64,000 nt of DNA from Secundilactobacillus yichangensis (GCF_016861565.1 NZ_BOLK01000006.1:1-64000), one strand, 5' to 3'. Positions 1 to 8,873 are shown, counted from the stretch's first letter. Made by a program: numbers and translations. Notes: a model not told the origin generated them from the sequence alone.

Positions 1-1
1 C

Positions 2-778
2 AAGCTTGGCTGGGTCCGTTTGAAAGAGTTTGGCTACATTCCTACAGACTCAGAACATTTTGTGATCAAACAAGGCCGAATCAAATGCAAGGCTGGTAAG
101 TATTATTTGACCTGTTTAGTGGAACAGGCCGAACTGCCAAAGTTAGAATTAACGGGTGAGCCTGTTGGAATTGACCTTGGCCTAAAAGAATTTGCCATTC
201 TGAATGATGGTACTTTGTATCATAATCAGAATAAAAGTAGCCGGGTAAGGCGCATCAGAAAACGCCTGCGCCGGCTGCAAAGAAAGTTGTCCCGTCAGCA
301 TCGCACGCTGAAAGCTAGAAAACAGAAAGAAGGGAGATCTGCTACTGATTTAAATCTAGCCAAAACTCAGCGGAAAGTACAACGCTTGTATCAACGATTA
401 ACCAACATTCAATCAGACTATCAAAATAAGATTATTGCCACTGCGGTGAGAGCCAAACCGCGGTGGGTAGCCTTAGAAGACTTGAATGTTAAAGGTATGA
501 TGAAAAATCGGCATTTAGCCAAAGCAATCAGTTACCAAGGCTTCTATAACTTTCGGCTTAAACTGATTGCTAAATGCCAGCGGTTAGGCATTCCGGTGCA
601 CTTAACTGGCCGATTTGAACCGACTTCTAAGTTATGCCATCAATGTGGCTATAAAAAAGTTGATTTAAAGCTGCAAGATCGAGTGTATGAATGTCAAAAC
701 TGTGATTATACCGAAGATCGAGATATTAATGCGGCCCTGAATATCAGGGATACTGAAAACTTTGAATTAGCCTACTAA
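2..778 (+). CDS. tnpB: TnpB, RNA-guided nuclease of IS200/IS605 element (5' partial)
   Basis: TnpB is an omega-RNA-guided DNA endonuclease that favours retention of its IS element. The frame is open from base 2, and residues before the TTG at 20 (KLGWVR) match the family, so the gene begins upstream of the window; family members are usually 350-420 residues. Counting from the TTG at 20, the RuvC residues are present: D52 in GIDLG, E153 in ALEDL and D235 in RDINAA. A CxxC...CxxC zinc finger is formed by C206, C209, C225 and C228. No internal stop or frameshift is seen, so the visible part looks functional. Confidence 0.9.
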   Translation, partial: KLGWVRLKEFGYIPTDSEHFVIKQGRIKCKAGKYYLTCLVEQAELPKLELTGEPVGIDLGLKEFAILNDGTLYHNQNKSSRVRRIRKRLRRLQRKLSRQHRTLKARKQKEGRSATDLNLAKTQRKVQRLYQRLTNIQSDYQNKIIATAVRAKPRWVALEDLNVKGMMKNRHLAKAISYQGFYNFRLKLIAKCQRLGIPVHLTGRFEPTSKLCHQCGYKKVDLKLQDRVYECQNCDYTEDRDINAALNIRDTENFELAY

Positions 779-917
779 AACAGGCTTCAAAGCATGTACC
801 GGTGGCTAGCCGGGAATTAACGCTTGTGGACTATCATATCAACTGTATTAGTAAGCTTTATACGAGGCAGGATAGAAAGAAGCAAGAATAATCTATAACT
901 TCTTATAAGTTATCAGT
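700..917 (+). ncRNA. Possible omega-RNA (reRNA) overlapping the tnpB 3' end
   Basis: In IS605-type elements the guide RNA of TnpB is transcribed through the tnpB 3' end and the right element end, and its guide comes from flanking DNA. Here the tnpB tail and the following 137 bases before the hairpin at 895-913 are the expected place. Limits are guesses; no separate promoter was identified. Confidence 0.35.
895..913 (+). repeat. Right-end hairpin of the IS element
   Basis: ATAACTT and AAGTTAT form a perfect 7-bp stem around a 5-base loop. It lies 18 bases before the start codon of the next gene. It fits a subterminal palindrome recognised by TnpA rather than a terminator, because no T run follows. 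Confidence 0.6.
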
Positions 918-931
918 AGCAGGAGTTTGAG

Positions 932-2389
932 ATGAAAGATAAAGTGGACGCAGTTGCCGAAAAGGTAGCGCCAAGCGAATTCTTGGCGTACTTCCTTTAC
1001 GGTTTTGGTCAATGTTTTAGTTATGGTATTGTTGGTAGTTTCATTTTGATTTACTACACGGATGTTGTCGGCATTGCTTCTGTCATTGCCAGTGCAATCT
1101 TCTTAATCGCCCGTGTTTGGGATGCCGTTTTCGATCCCATTGTCTCAGGATTTATGGATAAAGGCCGTAACACCCATGGCAAGTTCCGTAAATACATGAA
1201 GATCGCCCCAATCTTTATTGTGGTATCAACCATCGCGTGCTTCTTCACGCCTAGTATCAGTATGACCGGGAAGATTGCCTACGCTGCTGCTTCATACATC
1301 TTATGGGGCACCACTTACGCCTTTTCTGATATTCCTTTCTGGTCAATGTCTACGGTTATGACTAAGGACAGCCGTAAGCGGACTAACTTGGTTACCACTG
1401 CTAGTCTAGGGGTTTCTGCCGGAGGCGGCATGGTCGCTATTGTCTTACCATTCATGCTGGCCTACTTTAAAAATAACCAGACGCCTGCTACCAGCTACTT
1501 GATCAGTATTATGATCTTGATGATCATTGGTTTTGTCTTCATGCAAATCGGCTATCGGTTCACAAAAGAACGGGTCAAGCCATCATCTAAATCTGAAAAG
1601 ATCACTACTCATGACATTATCATGGCTGTCAAAGCAAACAAATACTTGCTTAAAATGTTACTCATCATGTTGCTAAAGATTTTCATGGAAATCGTCAACT
1701 GCATCATCATTTACTTCTTTACCTACAACTTGGGTAACGCTAAATTTATGAGTATCTTCGGTGTTATCGGTACATTTAGCGCCATTACTTTCTTAGTTAT
1801 TCCGTTCATTACAAGATACTTTAAGAAGCTTCAAATTCTTAGATTTTTACTTATTTCTGATATTATCTTCCGGGTTATTTTCTTCGCACTTGGTTACAAG
1901 AATGTCACCCTTGTCTTCATCCTATTGACCGTTACGCAATGTATCTATGGCTTGACTGGTCCAATCACGGTTGCCATGTTATCCGAAACTGTTGAATACA
2001 CTGAAGTTAAGACTGGTAAGCGTTGTGAAGCTATCGTATTCGGTGGTCAAACCTTCGCCAGCAAATTAGCCATTGCCTTTGCTGGTGCAACTACTGGTTT
2101 GATCCTATCATTCATTAGCTATCAACCGAACACTGCACAATCTTCTAGCACTTTAACTGGTCTATTCATCATCATTTCAATTTTGCCAGCTTTAGGTTCA
2201 CTCCTTCGGCTGTGGGTTCTGAAAGGTTACGACTATAACGAAGACGACTTCCGCAATTGCCGTAAAATCTTGGATGAACGGGCTGCTAAGCTTGATCAAG
2301 AAGACGACCAATCTGCTGACGTTGACAATCCTGCAGTTGCTAACGGGCTGCAAACAGAAGCGACTAAAGCAACTGGAGATGCGTCATAG
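932..2389 (+). CDS. GPH-family sugar:cation symporter
   Basis: This 485-residue protein has about 12 hydrophobic segments and the glycoside-pentoside-hexuronide signature near the N-terminus (YYTDVVGI, then ARVWDAVFDPIVSGFMDKG). It should import a glycoside or pentoside with a cation. There is no C-terminal EIIA domain; the tail is short and acidic. AGGAG at 921-925 supports the start. The IS element ends just upstream, so the native promoter may have been separated from the gene. A ROK fructokinase follows after a terminator. The substrate cannot be told from sequence; xylosides, melibiose-like sugars or beta-glucosides are all possible. Confidence 0.85.
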   Translation: MKDKVDAVAEKVAPSEFLAYFLYGFGQCFSYGIVGSFILIYYTDVVGIASVIASAIFLIARVWDAVFDPIVSGFMDKGRNTHGKFRKYMKIAPIFIVVSTIACFFTPSISMTGKIAYAAASYILWGTTYAFSDIPFWSMSTVMTKDSRKRTNLVTTASLGVSAGGGMVAIVLPFMLAYFKNNQTPATSYLISIMILMIIGFVFMQIGYRFTKERVKPSSKSEKITTHDIIMAVKANKYLLKMLLIMLLKIFMEIVNCIIIYFFTYNLGNAKFMSIFGVIGTFSAITFLVIPFITRYFKKLQILRFLLISDIIFRVIFFALGYKNVTLVFILLTVTQCIYGLTGPITVAMLSETVEYTEVKTGKRCEAIVFGGQTFASKLAIAFAGATTGLILSFISYQPNTAQSSSTLTGLFIIISILPALGSLLRLWVLKGYDYNEDDFRNCRKILDERAAKLDQEDDQSADVDNPAVANGLQTEATKATGDAS

Positions 2390-2515
2390 ATAGTATTTCA
2401 TTATTAATATAAACCGCTATTATTGACCAACATTCATATATTTTTTCAAACTATCCTTCCTCTTTTTAAAAGCGCGGTATATCGCCCCTTCAAATATAGT
2501 ATGCTGACAACTAAA

Positions 2516-2553
2516 ATAGCTACGAGATTAAATTTAATCTCGCGGCTATTTTT
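2516..2553 (+). terminator. Rho-independent terminator after the GPH symporter gene
   Basis: A long stem (CGAGATTAAA paired with TTTAATCTCG, extended by ATAGC/GCTAT across a 2x2 mismatch) ends in TTTTT. It lies about 125 bases after the symporter stop; the bases between hold nothing recognisable. Confidence 0.75.
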
Positions 2554-2665
2554 ATTGCTGACGAAAAATTTCAGAATTGTTTTCCCTTAATCAGAACAAC
2601 ATGCTAAATTAGTTATTGTACATGTTTTAACTGTGTTTAATTAATTCTGTAAAGTGGTGAATAAA

Positions 2666-3568
2666 ATGCTATTAGGAAGTATCGAAGCCGGCGGCACCAA
2701 ATTCGTTTGTGCTGTTGGTGACGAAAACTATCAAGTTAAAGAACAGATTCAATACCCAACAACATCACCCGAAGAAACCATTCAGAAATCAATTGATTTC
2801 TTTAAGCGTTTTACTGACTTACAGGCAATTTCAGTTGCCTCATTCGGTCCAATCGAGATTCGCAGAAATTCAAAATGGTATGGTTACGTCACCGACACGC
2901 CCAAAGCCGGCTGGTCGCACACCGATTTCTTAGGCGTGCTGAAAGCAGCCTTTGATCTCCCAATCTACTGGACCAGTGACGTAAACGGTTCGGCGTATGG
3001 TGAATACATCTTAGCTACGGCATCGAACGCGCGGCTCTCCGCACTAACGTATTACACGATTGGGACTGGTGTCGGTGCTGGGACAGTTTTGGACGGTAAG
3101 TTTATCGGCACTTTAGGGCATCCCGAGGTTGGTCACGTTCGGTTAAAACGTCATCCTGATGACTTAGATTTCAAAGGTATTTGCCCCTATCATGGCGACT
3201 GCTTGGAAGGTTTAGTAGCCGGACCAACTTTTGAAGCCCGAACCGGTCGCAAGGGTCAAGACATTCCTTTGACTGATCACGTGTGGGATATCATGGCTTA
3301 TTACGTGGCTCAAGCTGCTTTGCAAACAACACTGCACATCCGCCCGCAGAAAATTGTGTTTGGCGGCGGCGTAGTTAGCGAAACCTTTCTGAAAAAAATT
3401 CGTCATGAGTTTGCGGTACTGATGAACGGTTACCAAGATGTCGGCAATCTGGCGGATTACATTACCATGCCGCTCGCCCCAAACAACGGGTCAGCAACCA
3501 TTGGAAATTTTGCGTTAGCATATCGAGAAACTAAACAATTAAAAAGTAACCAGCAACCCAATGCATAA
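2666..3568 (+). CDS. scrK: ROK-family fructokinase
   Basis: ROK kinases of this branch phosphorylate fructose (or mannose) to the 6-phosphate. The N-terminal SIEAGGTKF is the ATP phosphate-binding motif. A central GHPEVGH followed by a CPYHGDC cluster supplies the His and Cys zinc ligands of ROK fructokinases. The ATG at 2666 is preferred over a GTG at 2654 because the AAGTGGTGA ribosome binding site overlaps the latter. The protein is 300 residues, normal for the family. It stands alone between two terminators. The symbol is by family resemblance; other hexoses are possible. Confidence 0.85.
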   Translation: MLLGSIEAGGTKFVCAVGDENYQVKEQIQYPTTSPEETIQKSIDFFKRFTDLQAISVASFGPIEIRRNSKWYGYVTDTPKAGWSHTDFLGVLKAAFDLPIYWTSDVNGSAYGEYILATASNARLSALTYYTIGTGVGAGTVLDGKFIGTLGHPEVGHVRLKRHPDDLDFKGICPYHGDCLEGLVAGPTFEARTGRKGQDIPLTDHVWDIMAYYVAQAALQTTLHIRPQKIVFGGGVVSETFLKKIRHEFAVLMNGYQDVGNLADYITMPLAPNNGSATIGNFALAYRETKQLKSNQQPNA

Positions 3569-3571
3569 ACT

Positions 3572-3618
3572 AAAGCAGCAACCGATTTTCCGAGAATGGG
3601 AAATCGGTTGCTGCTTTT
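3572..3618. terminator. Bidirectional terminator between fructokinase and oppA
   Basis: A 17-bp stem (AAAGCAGCAACCGATTT with its complement) has A-rich and T-rich flanks, so it can serve the fructokinase on plus and the oppA-type gene on minus. Confidence 0.85.
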
Positions 3619-3639
3619 AATGATATTGATTAATTCAAA

Positions 3640-5265
3640 TCACTTAACATAAGTCGTCTTAAAGTTATAGTTAGCGCCAGCTGAGTTGTAAACAAAGTTC
3701 TTCACGTTCCGGTTAAATAACCATGGTGCCGCCGATTGATACAGTGGTGTGATTCCCTGATCCTTCAACAGGATATTTTGCGCCTTAACCATATCGTCCC
3801 AACGTTGCTCTGGCTTGTTAGCATCCGTGGTGGACGAAGCTTTGATCAACTGGTCGTAAGTGCTGTTAGACCAATCGGAAATGTTGCTTGGGTTGTGAGT
3901 CGTGTAAATGTTCAAGAACGTGATCGGGTCTGAGAAGTCCGCAAACCAGTCAGCCATCGTCACTTGATATTGCCGACTTGCTTGCCGTGCCAATACTGTC
4001 CGTGGCGGAATGCTGGAAATCGTGACCTTCAGCCCTGGTAAATGCTTTTCGAGAGCGCTTTGCAGATACTCACTCACCTGTTTAGTAGCCTCACTGTCAC
4101 CGCACATAATGGTAAATTTAGGATTAGTAGTGCCGGTTTCTTTCAATCCTTGCTGCCACAGCGACTTCGCTTTAGCCGGATCGTATTTCATGGAAGCAGG
4201 CGCTGTGGTATCTGCGGTAAAGTCCTTACCAGTTTTGGGGTTAGTCGCTAACCCTTTGGAAACGAAACTGTTATTGACGAATGACCCATCACCAAGGACC
4301 TTCTTAGTGATCTGCTGACGATTTACGGCCATGGAAATCGCTTCACGAATCTTTAAATTCTTGAATAACTTCATGTGTTGATTCAAAGCGAGGTAATAGG
4401 CACATGACTGAGGCCGTGAAACCAAATCTTTATTGTGCTTAAGGTTCTTCGCTTGAGGGCCAGTTAGTGGCGCACCGATCAATTTCTTGGAATTATATTG
4501 ATTCAAAGCCGTCTGACTGTCTTTAACAACTTGGTACTTGATAACACTCATCTTAACGGCTTTCTTATCCCAATAATGATCGTTCTTCACAAGGCTCCAG
4601 GTCGTCCCAGTTCCATTCCATTTAGTTAACTTGAACGGCCCATCGTATACCATCCGATTGCTTCGTGTACCATACCCGTCACCATATTTTTCGACCACTT
4701 TTTGATCTTGCGGATAGAAAACTGGGAAACCAAGTAACAGCTTGAAATATGGAATTTGCTGATCCAGATCAATGGTTAACTGATACTTGCCAGTAGTTTT
4801 AATCCCCAAAGTATCTGGCGCTTTTTTACCTTTGGTAATCGCATCGGCATTCTTGATACCGCTGAACAAATACGAGTACTGAGAAGCCGTTTTGGGGTTG
4901 ACGGTTCGCTGCCAAGAATAAACGAAATCCTTAGCGGTCAGCGTATCACCATTACTCCACTTGGTATTATGGCGGATATCGATCACATAATGGCGGCCAT
5001 TATTAGACTCGGTCAACTTGGTTGCTAGCCCCGCCTCCGGTTTACTATGTGCTCCCAAGCGGTACAGCCCTTCATTCGTATTATTTAAAGTATCAAAGGT
5101 CGCCAAGGCAGTGGATTTTGAAAGATCCATAGTTGACAACTCACTATCAGCGGGCATCGTGAACGTCTGTTTCTTACTCGAACTGCTACTTGAACCACAA
5201 GCACTGAGCATTAACGCTAAGCCTGCTAAACTAGCGATAATCGCCCATTTTCGATTAAATCCCAT
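3640..5265 (-). CDS. oppA: Oligopeptide ABC transporter substrate-binding lipoprotein
   Basis: The protein captures peptides outside the membrane for an Opp-type importer. It is 541 residues, with a lipobox LSAC (Cys23) after a charged N-terminus and hydrophobic core, and the SBP family 5 fold throughout (for example SNGDTLTAKDFVYSWQRTVNP). GGAGG sits just upstream of the ATG. No permease or ATPase genes are nearby, so it works as an orphan binding protein or feeds an Opp system elsewhere. It is a close paralogue of the broken gene next to it. Both have the same 30-bp palindrome upstream. Some family members instead handle pheromones or murein peptides. Confidence 0.9.
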   Translation of the reverse strand: MGFNRKWAIIASLAGLALMLSACGSSSSSSKKQTFTMPADSELSTMDLSKSTALATFDTLNNTNEGLYRLGAHSKPEAGLATKLTESNNGRHYVIDIRHNTKWSNGDTLTAKDFVYSWQRTVNPKTASQYSYLFSGIKNADAITKGKKAPDTLGIKTTGKYQLTIDLDQQIPYFKLLLGFPVFYPQDQKVVEKYGDGYGTRSNRMVYDGPFKLTKWNGTGTTWSLVKNDHYWDKKAVKMSVIKYQVVKDSQTALNQYNSKKLIGAPLTGPQAKNLKHNKDLVSRPQSCAYYLALNQHMKLFKNLKIREAISMAVNRQQITKKVLGDGSFVNNSFVSKGLATNPKTGKDFTADTTAPASMKYDPAKAKSLWQQGLKETGTTNPKFTIMCGDSEATKQVSEYLQSALEKHLPGLKVTISSIPPRTVLARQASRQYQVTMADWFADFSDPITFLNIYTTHNPSNISDWSNSTYDQLIKASSTTDANKPEQRWDDMVKAQNILLKDQGITPLYQSAAPWLFNRNVKNFVYNSAGANYNFKTTYVK

Positions 5266-5306
5266 ATTCTTTCCTCCCAGTCAACTCAACTAAAGGACAA
5301 CAACGA

Positions 5307-5336
5307 TTACTCATATTCTATCACAACTATGAGTAA
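5307..5336 (-). promoter_or_regulatory. Palindromic operator-like site upstream of oppA
   Basis: TTACTCATA and TATGAGTAA, exact inverted repeats, are separated by 12 bases. On the minus strand the interval contains a -10-like TAGAAT. The same site is present before the second oppA copy. The rest of 5337-5570 is AT-rich with nothing recognised. Confidence 0.55.
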
Positions 5337-5570
5337 ATACACATATTATTTTAATATTTCTTTAATGTTACGTTTTCTAAAGTAATGATTATAGGCCTAA
5401 TTATCCCTGTTAAAATAGGGTTTATACAATTTCACAAGCATCTAGAATTTTTTCCTTATTAATTAAAATTAAAGCAAAATGAGAAATAGGATTTCTATTT
5501 GCATATATTCTAAAAAATATTCATTTTTAAACTGTTCAATATACATCTGATGATGCCAACTAGAGATACA

Positions 5571-5632
5571 AAAAAAGTGCGTCACAAAAGTGCGTCACAA
5601 TAGTAAGAAAATTAACTATTGTGACGCACTTT
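5571..5632 (-). terminator. Terminator downstream of the broken oppA copy
   Basis: An 18-bp perfect stem (AAAGTGCGTCACAATAGT and complement) is followed on the minus strand by TTTT, then by a second copy of GTGACGCAC and a run of seven T. The stem arm is thus duplicated, giving a double termination signal. Confidence 0.8.
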
Positions 5633-5653
5633 AAATTGGTTATTAGTTATCCA

Positions 5654-7279
5654 TTACTTGATATAAGTCGTCTTAAAGTTGTAGTTTGCACCAGCAGAGT
5701 TGTAAACCACGTTCTTCACGTTCTGGTTAAAGAGCCATGGTGCTGAAGATTGATACAGTGGGGTAATCCCCTGATCCTTCAACAGGATGTTTTGGGCCTT
5801 GACCAAATCGTCCCAACGTTGCTCTGGCTTATTAGCATCCGTTGTTGAGGAAGCTTTGATCAACTGATCGTACGTACTGTTAGACCAATCGGAAATGTTG
5901 CTTGGGTTGTTCTTGGTGTAGATATTCAAGAACGTGATTGGATCTGAGAAGTCCGCGAACCAGCTAGCAAACGTCACTTGGTAGTTACGTGAAGCTTGCC
6001 GAGCCAATTCGGTACGGAACGGAATATTCGAAACGGAAACCTTTAACCCTGGCAGGTTCTTTTCAAAGGAGTTTTGCAGATATTCTGTAATCTTCTTACC
6101 AGCGTCAGTATCAGAACCTAAAATAGTGAACTTAGGGTTAGTAATTCCAGTCTCCTTAAGTCCCTGTTGCCAGAGTTTTTTCGCTTGAGCTGGATTATAT
6201 TTCATAGAGGCCGGCGCAGTGGTATCTTCAGTAAAGTCCTTACCAGTCTTAGGGTTGGTAGCTAATCCCTTAGAAACAAAGCTGTTGTCAACAATTGAAC
6301 CGTCACCAAGAACCTTCTTCGTGATCTGCTGACGATCGATTGCCATGGACATAGCTTCACGAATTTTCAGGTTCTTGAATAACTTCATGTGCTGGTTCAA
6401 AGCAAGGTAGTAGCTGCTGGATTGTGGCCGAGCAATTAAGTCCTTGTTATGCTTAAGGTTTTTAGCTTGGTTCCCTGTCAATGGCGCACCAATCAGCTTC
6501 TTAGAATTATACTGGTTCAAGGCCGTCTGGTTGTCCTTAACGACCTGATACTTGATGGCACTCATCTTAACGGCTTTCTTATCCCAATAAGTGTTGTTCT
6601 TGGTCAGTGTCCAGGTCGTACCAGTCCCGTTCCAATGAGTAAGCTTATACGGTCCGTTGTAGACCATTCGGTCACTTCTAGTCCCGTAACCATTGCCGTA
6701 TTTATCAACAATCTTTTGGTTTTGCGGATAGAATACTGGGAACCCAAGTAACAACTTGAAGTATGGAATTTGATAATCCAAATCAATGGTTAGCTGATAC
6801 TTACCAGTAGCTTTAATTCCCAGGGTATCAGGCGCTTTTTTACCCTTGGAAATGGCATCCGCGTTCTTGATGCCGCTAAACAGTTATGAGTACTGTGACG
6901 CGGTCTTCGGATTAACTGTCCGCTGCCAAGAATAAACGAAGTCTTTAGCAGTCACAGTATCACCGTTACTCCACTTAGTATTATGGCGCAGGTCAATCAC
7001 GTAATGACGGCCATTATTCGTCTGTGTCATCTTGGTAGCCAATGCCGTTTCAGGTTTACTATTGTTCCCTAAACGGTATAGCCCTTCATTGGTGTTATTC
7101 AACATGTCAAACGTACCTAACGCAGTGGATTTTGACAAATCAATTGTTGATAATTCACTGTCGGTTGGCATTGTAAACGTCTGTTTCTTGCTCGAACTGT
7201 TACTCGAGCCACACGCACTGAGTATTAACGCTAGACTTGCTAGGCTAGCAGTTACTGCCCATTTTGGACTGAACTTCAT
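5654..7279 (-). pseudogene. Second oppA paralogue, interrupted by one in-frame TAA
   Basis: The frame would encode a 541-residue peptide-binding lipoprotein (lipobox LSAC, Cys23), the same length as its neighbour and similar throughout. Codon 132 (6884-6886) is TAA where the neighbour has a Tyr codon (context QYS-stop-LFSG versus QYSYLFSG). No frameshift is seen: the frame continues unbroken on both sides. Only a 131-residue N-terminal fragment would be made unless the stop is suppressed. GGAGG precedes the ATG, and promoter and terminator regions look intact, so the mutation seems recent. A base-call error is the main alternative. Confidence 0.85.
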
Positions 7280-7319
7280 ATCCTTTTCCTCCTAGACACT
7301 CATCAAATCAACAACAACG

Positions 7320-7349
7320 TTACTCATATTTTATCACATTTATGAGTAA
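7320..7349 (-). promoter_or_regulatory. Palindromic operator-like site upstream of second oppA copy
   Basis: The TTACTCATA and TATGAGTAA arms and 12-base gap match the site before the first copy; a -10-like TAAAAT lies in the interval. Identity extends outward through ATATGTGTA on the minus strand, about 50 bases in total. Confidence 0.55.
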
Positions 7350-7493
7350 ATACACATATTTATTTAATGCCTGCTTAATTATTATACTTATTATCAGGTG
7401 TGTGAGATACCGCTAAGCACCTAAAAATCAGTATTACTTGTATCAACCATCAATTTTCTGTTATGCTCATAAAAAAGGAAAGGTTGCAAATAA

Positions 7494-7979
7494 ATGAGAA
7501 AACTAAAAGTTCCCCTTATTCCCCAGCGACCAGAATTACCCACCGGCTGTGAAATCACCGCGGTCACCATGATGCTGCAGTATGCTGGTGCACAGGTAAA
7601 TAAAGTTCAGCTCGCCAAGGAAATGCCCTATGATACAGCTGACTGCAACAAAGGCTTTGTAGGTGACCCGTTTACGGAAAACGGCAACAGCATCTATCCC
7701 CCAGCCCTCATGGATTTAATCACTAAATACGCCGGTCACGGGACTGACCTGACCGGAGCTGACTTATCAACCCTAAAAGCCCAAATTGATCTGGACCATC
7801 CAGTAGTCGTTTGGGTTGGTGAGTTTGATGGCTTCCACACTCACGCGCTGACCATGATCGGCTATGACGACAATGCCGTCATCGTAAATGACTGCTGGAC
7901 GGCTAAAACTGAAAAGTTATCCAATCAGCAATTTGCTGAAATTCGTGCTCATTTGAATAATCGGGCAATAACAATTTAA
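7494..7979 (+). CDS. C39-like cysteine peptidase family protein
   Basis: This 161-residue protein has the papain-like triad of the peptidase C39_2 group: Cys19 in PTGCEITA, His117 in HTHALTMIGYD and Asp133 in VNDCW. There is no signal peptide, membrane segment or ABC transporter domain, so it is a soluble stand-alone enzyme rather than a bacteriocin exporter. AAAGGAAAGG precedes the ATG, and a TTGTAT-N18-TATGCT promoter lies at 7438-7467. It is a single-gene unit ending at a bidirectional terminator. The substrate is unknown. Confidence 0.75.
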   Translation: MRKLKVPLIPQRPELPTGCEITAVTMMLQYAGAQVNKVQLAKEMPYDTADCNKGFVGDPFTENGNSIYPPALMDLITKYAGHGTDLTGADLSTLKAQIDLDHPVVVWVGEFDGFHTHALTMIGYDDNAVIVNDCWTAKTEKLSNQQFAEIRAHLNNRAITI

Positions 7980-7980
7980 A

Positions 7981-8032
7981 AAGAACCGTTGATCAGCTGT
8001 CACAATCGGCAGTTATCAACGGTTCTTCTTTT
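7981..8032. terminator. Bidirectional terminator
   Basis: AAGAACCGTTGAT pairs with ATCAACGGTTCTT, with T-rich flanks on both strands. It separates the C39-like gene from the convergent small gene on minus. Confidence 0.8.
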
Positions 8033-8408
8033 ATACTTTTAAAGCTGTTTGGTCATTTTCATCAGCTAAATAAGCGCGACCCGTATTTTTCACAACCACG
8101 TAGTTCGCTAAATGCTGATTCAGCTGTTGCTTGAATGAAGCTAACAGATCGTCATAAGCAATCTCAGTTTCACCCTTTTGGTATAGCAGCTGTACAAAAC
8201 CATCGTATTCATCTTCAAGGAGTTCGCTGAAACTGCGCACGCTTACGTAACTTGGCGGATTATTGCCCTGTTTTTGATAGTCCTTGGTGCAAGCTACTTC
8301 CTTATCCAGCACATCTGGAGAAACTCCCATTGCTTTGATGATATCCTCAGATGATGGTAAACCGAATTTCTCGATAATTTCTTCGGGTTCCATGTTAGGT
8401 TGAGGCAT
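8031..8408 (-). CDS. Hypothetical protein, 125 residues
   Basis: I do not recognise the family. The protein is acidic and soluble, with no signal peptide or membrane segment; the N-terminal half is rich in Glu, Asp and Pro, and the C-terminal half is predicted mixed alpha/beta. GGAAGTGA with suitable spacing before the ATG, and a shared terminator at the 3' end, support a real gene. The upstream open frame at 8484-8873 is in the same direction and could be co-transcribed. Confidence 0.55.
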   Translation of the reverse strand: MPQPNMEPEEIIEKFGLPSSEDIIKAMGVSPDVLDKEVACTKDYQKQGNNPPSYVSVRSFSELLEDEYDGFVQLLYQKGETEIAYDDLLASFKQQLNQHLANYVVVKNTGRAYLADENDQTALKV

Positions 8409-8483
8409 CTATAAATCACTTCCAGATTTTTTATTTAAATTCATTAAATTCCTTGTTACCAGTGAGTTTTAAAAAGTCGGGAG

Positions 8484-8873
8484 TTAAGCAATCCGAATCG
8501 CTAGACGCGCGTTTTGAACACCAAATACCGTCCGCTGGCAGAAACGATTCATGACCGTTTTAAGAAAAACGGCAACGATTTCCGCTAACTGACCCACGTC
8601 GTAGCCGTTCATTGCCGGCTGATGATATTGAATCGTTAAAATCGCTCGGTGATGCTTATGGTCCGCACGCACCGCGGCCAGGCGCGCCGTTCCCTTTTCA
8701 TTACCAGCAGTATAGGGCACATCAGTATGCCACTCATCCGTCCACGGACTTTGCGAAAGCAGCAGCTCATGAATCGCAAACTCCAGCTGAGTACCAGTGG
8801 TGATATGACGCTGATTATGACGGTCGAGCCAGTCAATATAAACTGGCAGCTGAAAGACAAGCGTAGTATTGAT
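8484..8873 (-). CDS. Hypothetical 129-codon frame with ATC as apparent start
   Basis: The frame runs without a stop from 8873 to a TAA at 8484-8486 and has the composition of a real protein (for example PVYIDWLDRHNQRH, then YHQPAMNGYDVGQLAE). AGAAGGGGAG on the minus strand ends four bases before codon ATC at 8871-8873, exactly where a start codon is expected. No ATG, GTG or TTG occurs in frame before a GTG at 8720, which would lose 51 codons and has no ribosome binding site. A TATACT -10-like box lies at 8912-8917. Either a start-codon mutation has silenced the gene or ATC is used inefficiently. Function unknown. Confidence 0.5.
   Translation of the reverse strand: MNTTLVFQLPVYIDWLDRHNQRHITTGTQLEFAIHELLLSQSPWTDEWHTDVPYTAGNEKGTARLAAVRADHKHHRAILTIQYHQPAMNGYDVGQLAEIVAVFLKTVMNRFCQRTVFGVQNARLAIRIA

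Larger units (their letters stand above)
1..917 (+). mobile_element. IS200/IS605-family element, right part (cut by window edge)
   Basis: The segment holds a tnpB gene already open at the left edge, a ~115-base untranslated tail, and a perfect 7-bp stem hairpin at 895-913. This is the usual layout of the right end of IS605-type elements, which carry subterminal hairpins instead of terminal inverted repeats. No tnpA is visible, so it may lie outside the window or be absent (IS1341-like). The exact right boundary is inferred to lie just after the hairpin, at about 914-920, right before the ribosome binding site of the sugar symporter. Confidence 0.75.

Noticed and set aside
20-22. TTG at 20 as the true tnpB start
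   Set aside because: Upstream in-frame residues match the family and the length is about 100-150 residues short, so the gene is cut by the window edge.
4010-4318. 102-codon plus-strand ORF within oppA
   Set aside because: It is antisense to a well-conserved gene and lacks a binding site.
6782-6883. Frameshift in the second oppA copy
   Set aside because: The two halves are in the same frame and align without a gap to the intact paralogue; only the TAA at 6884-6886 interrupts.
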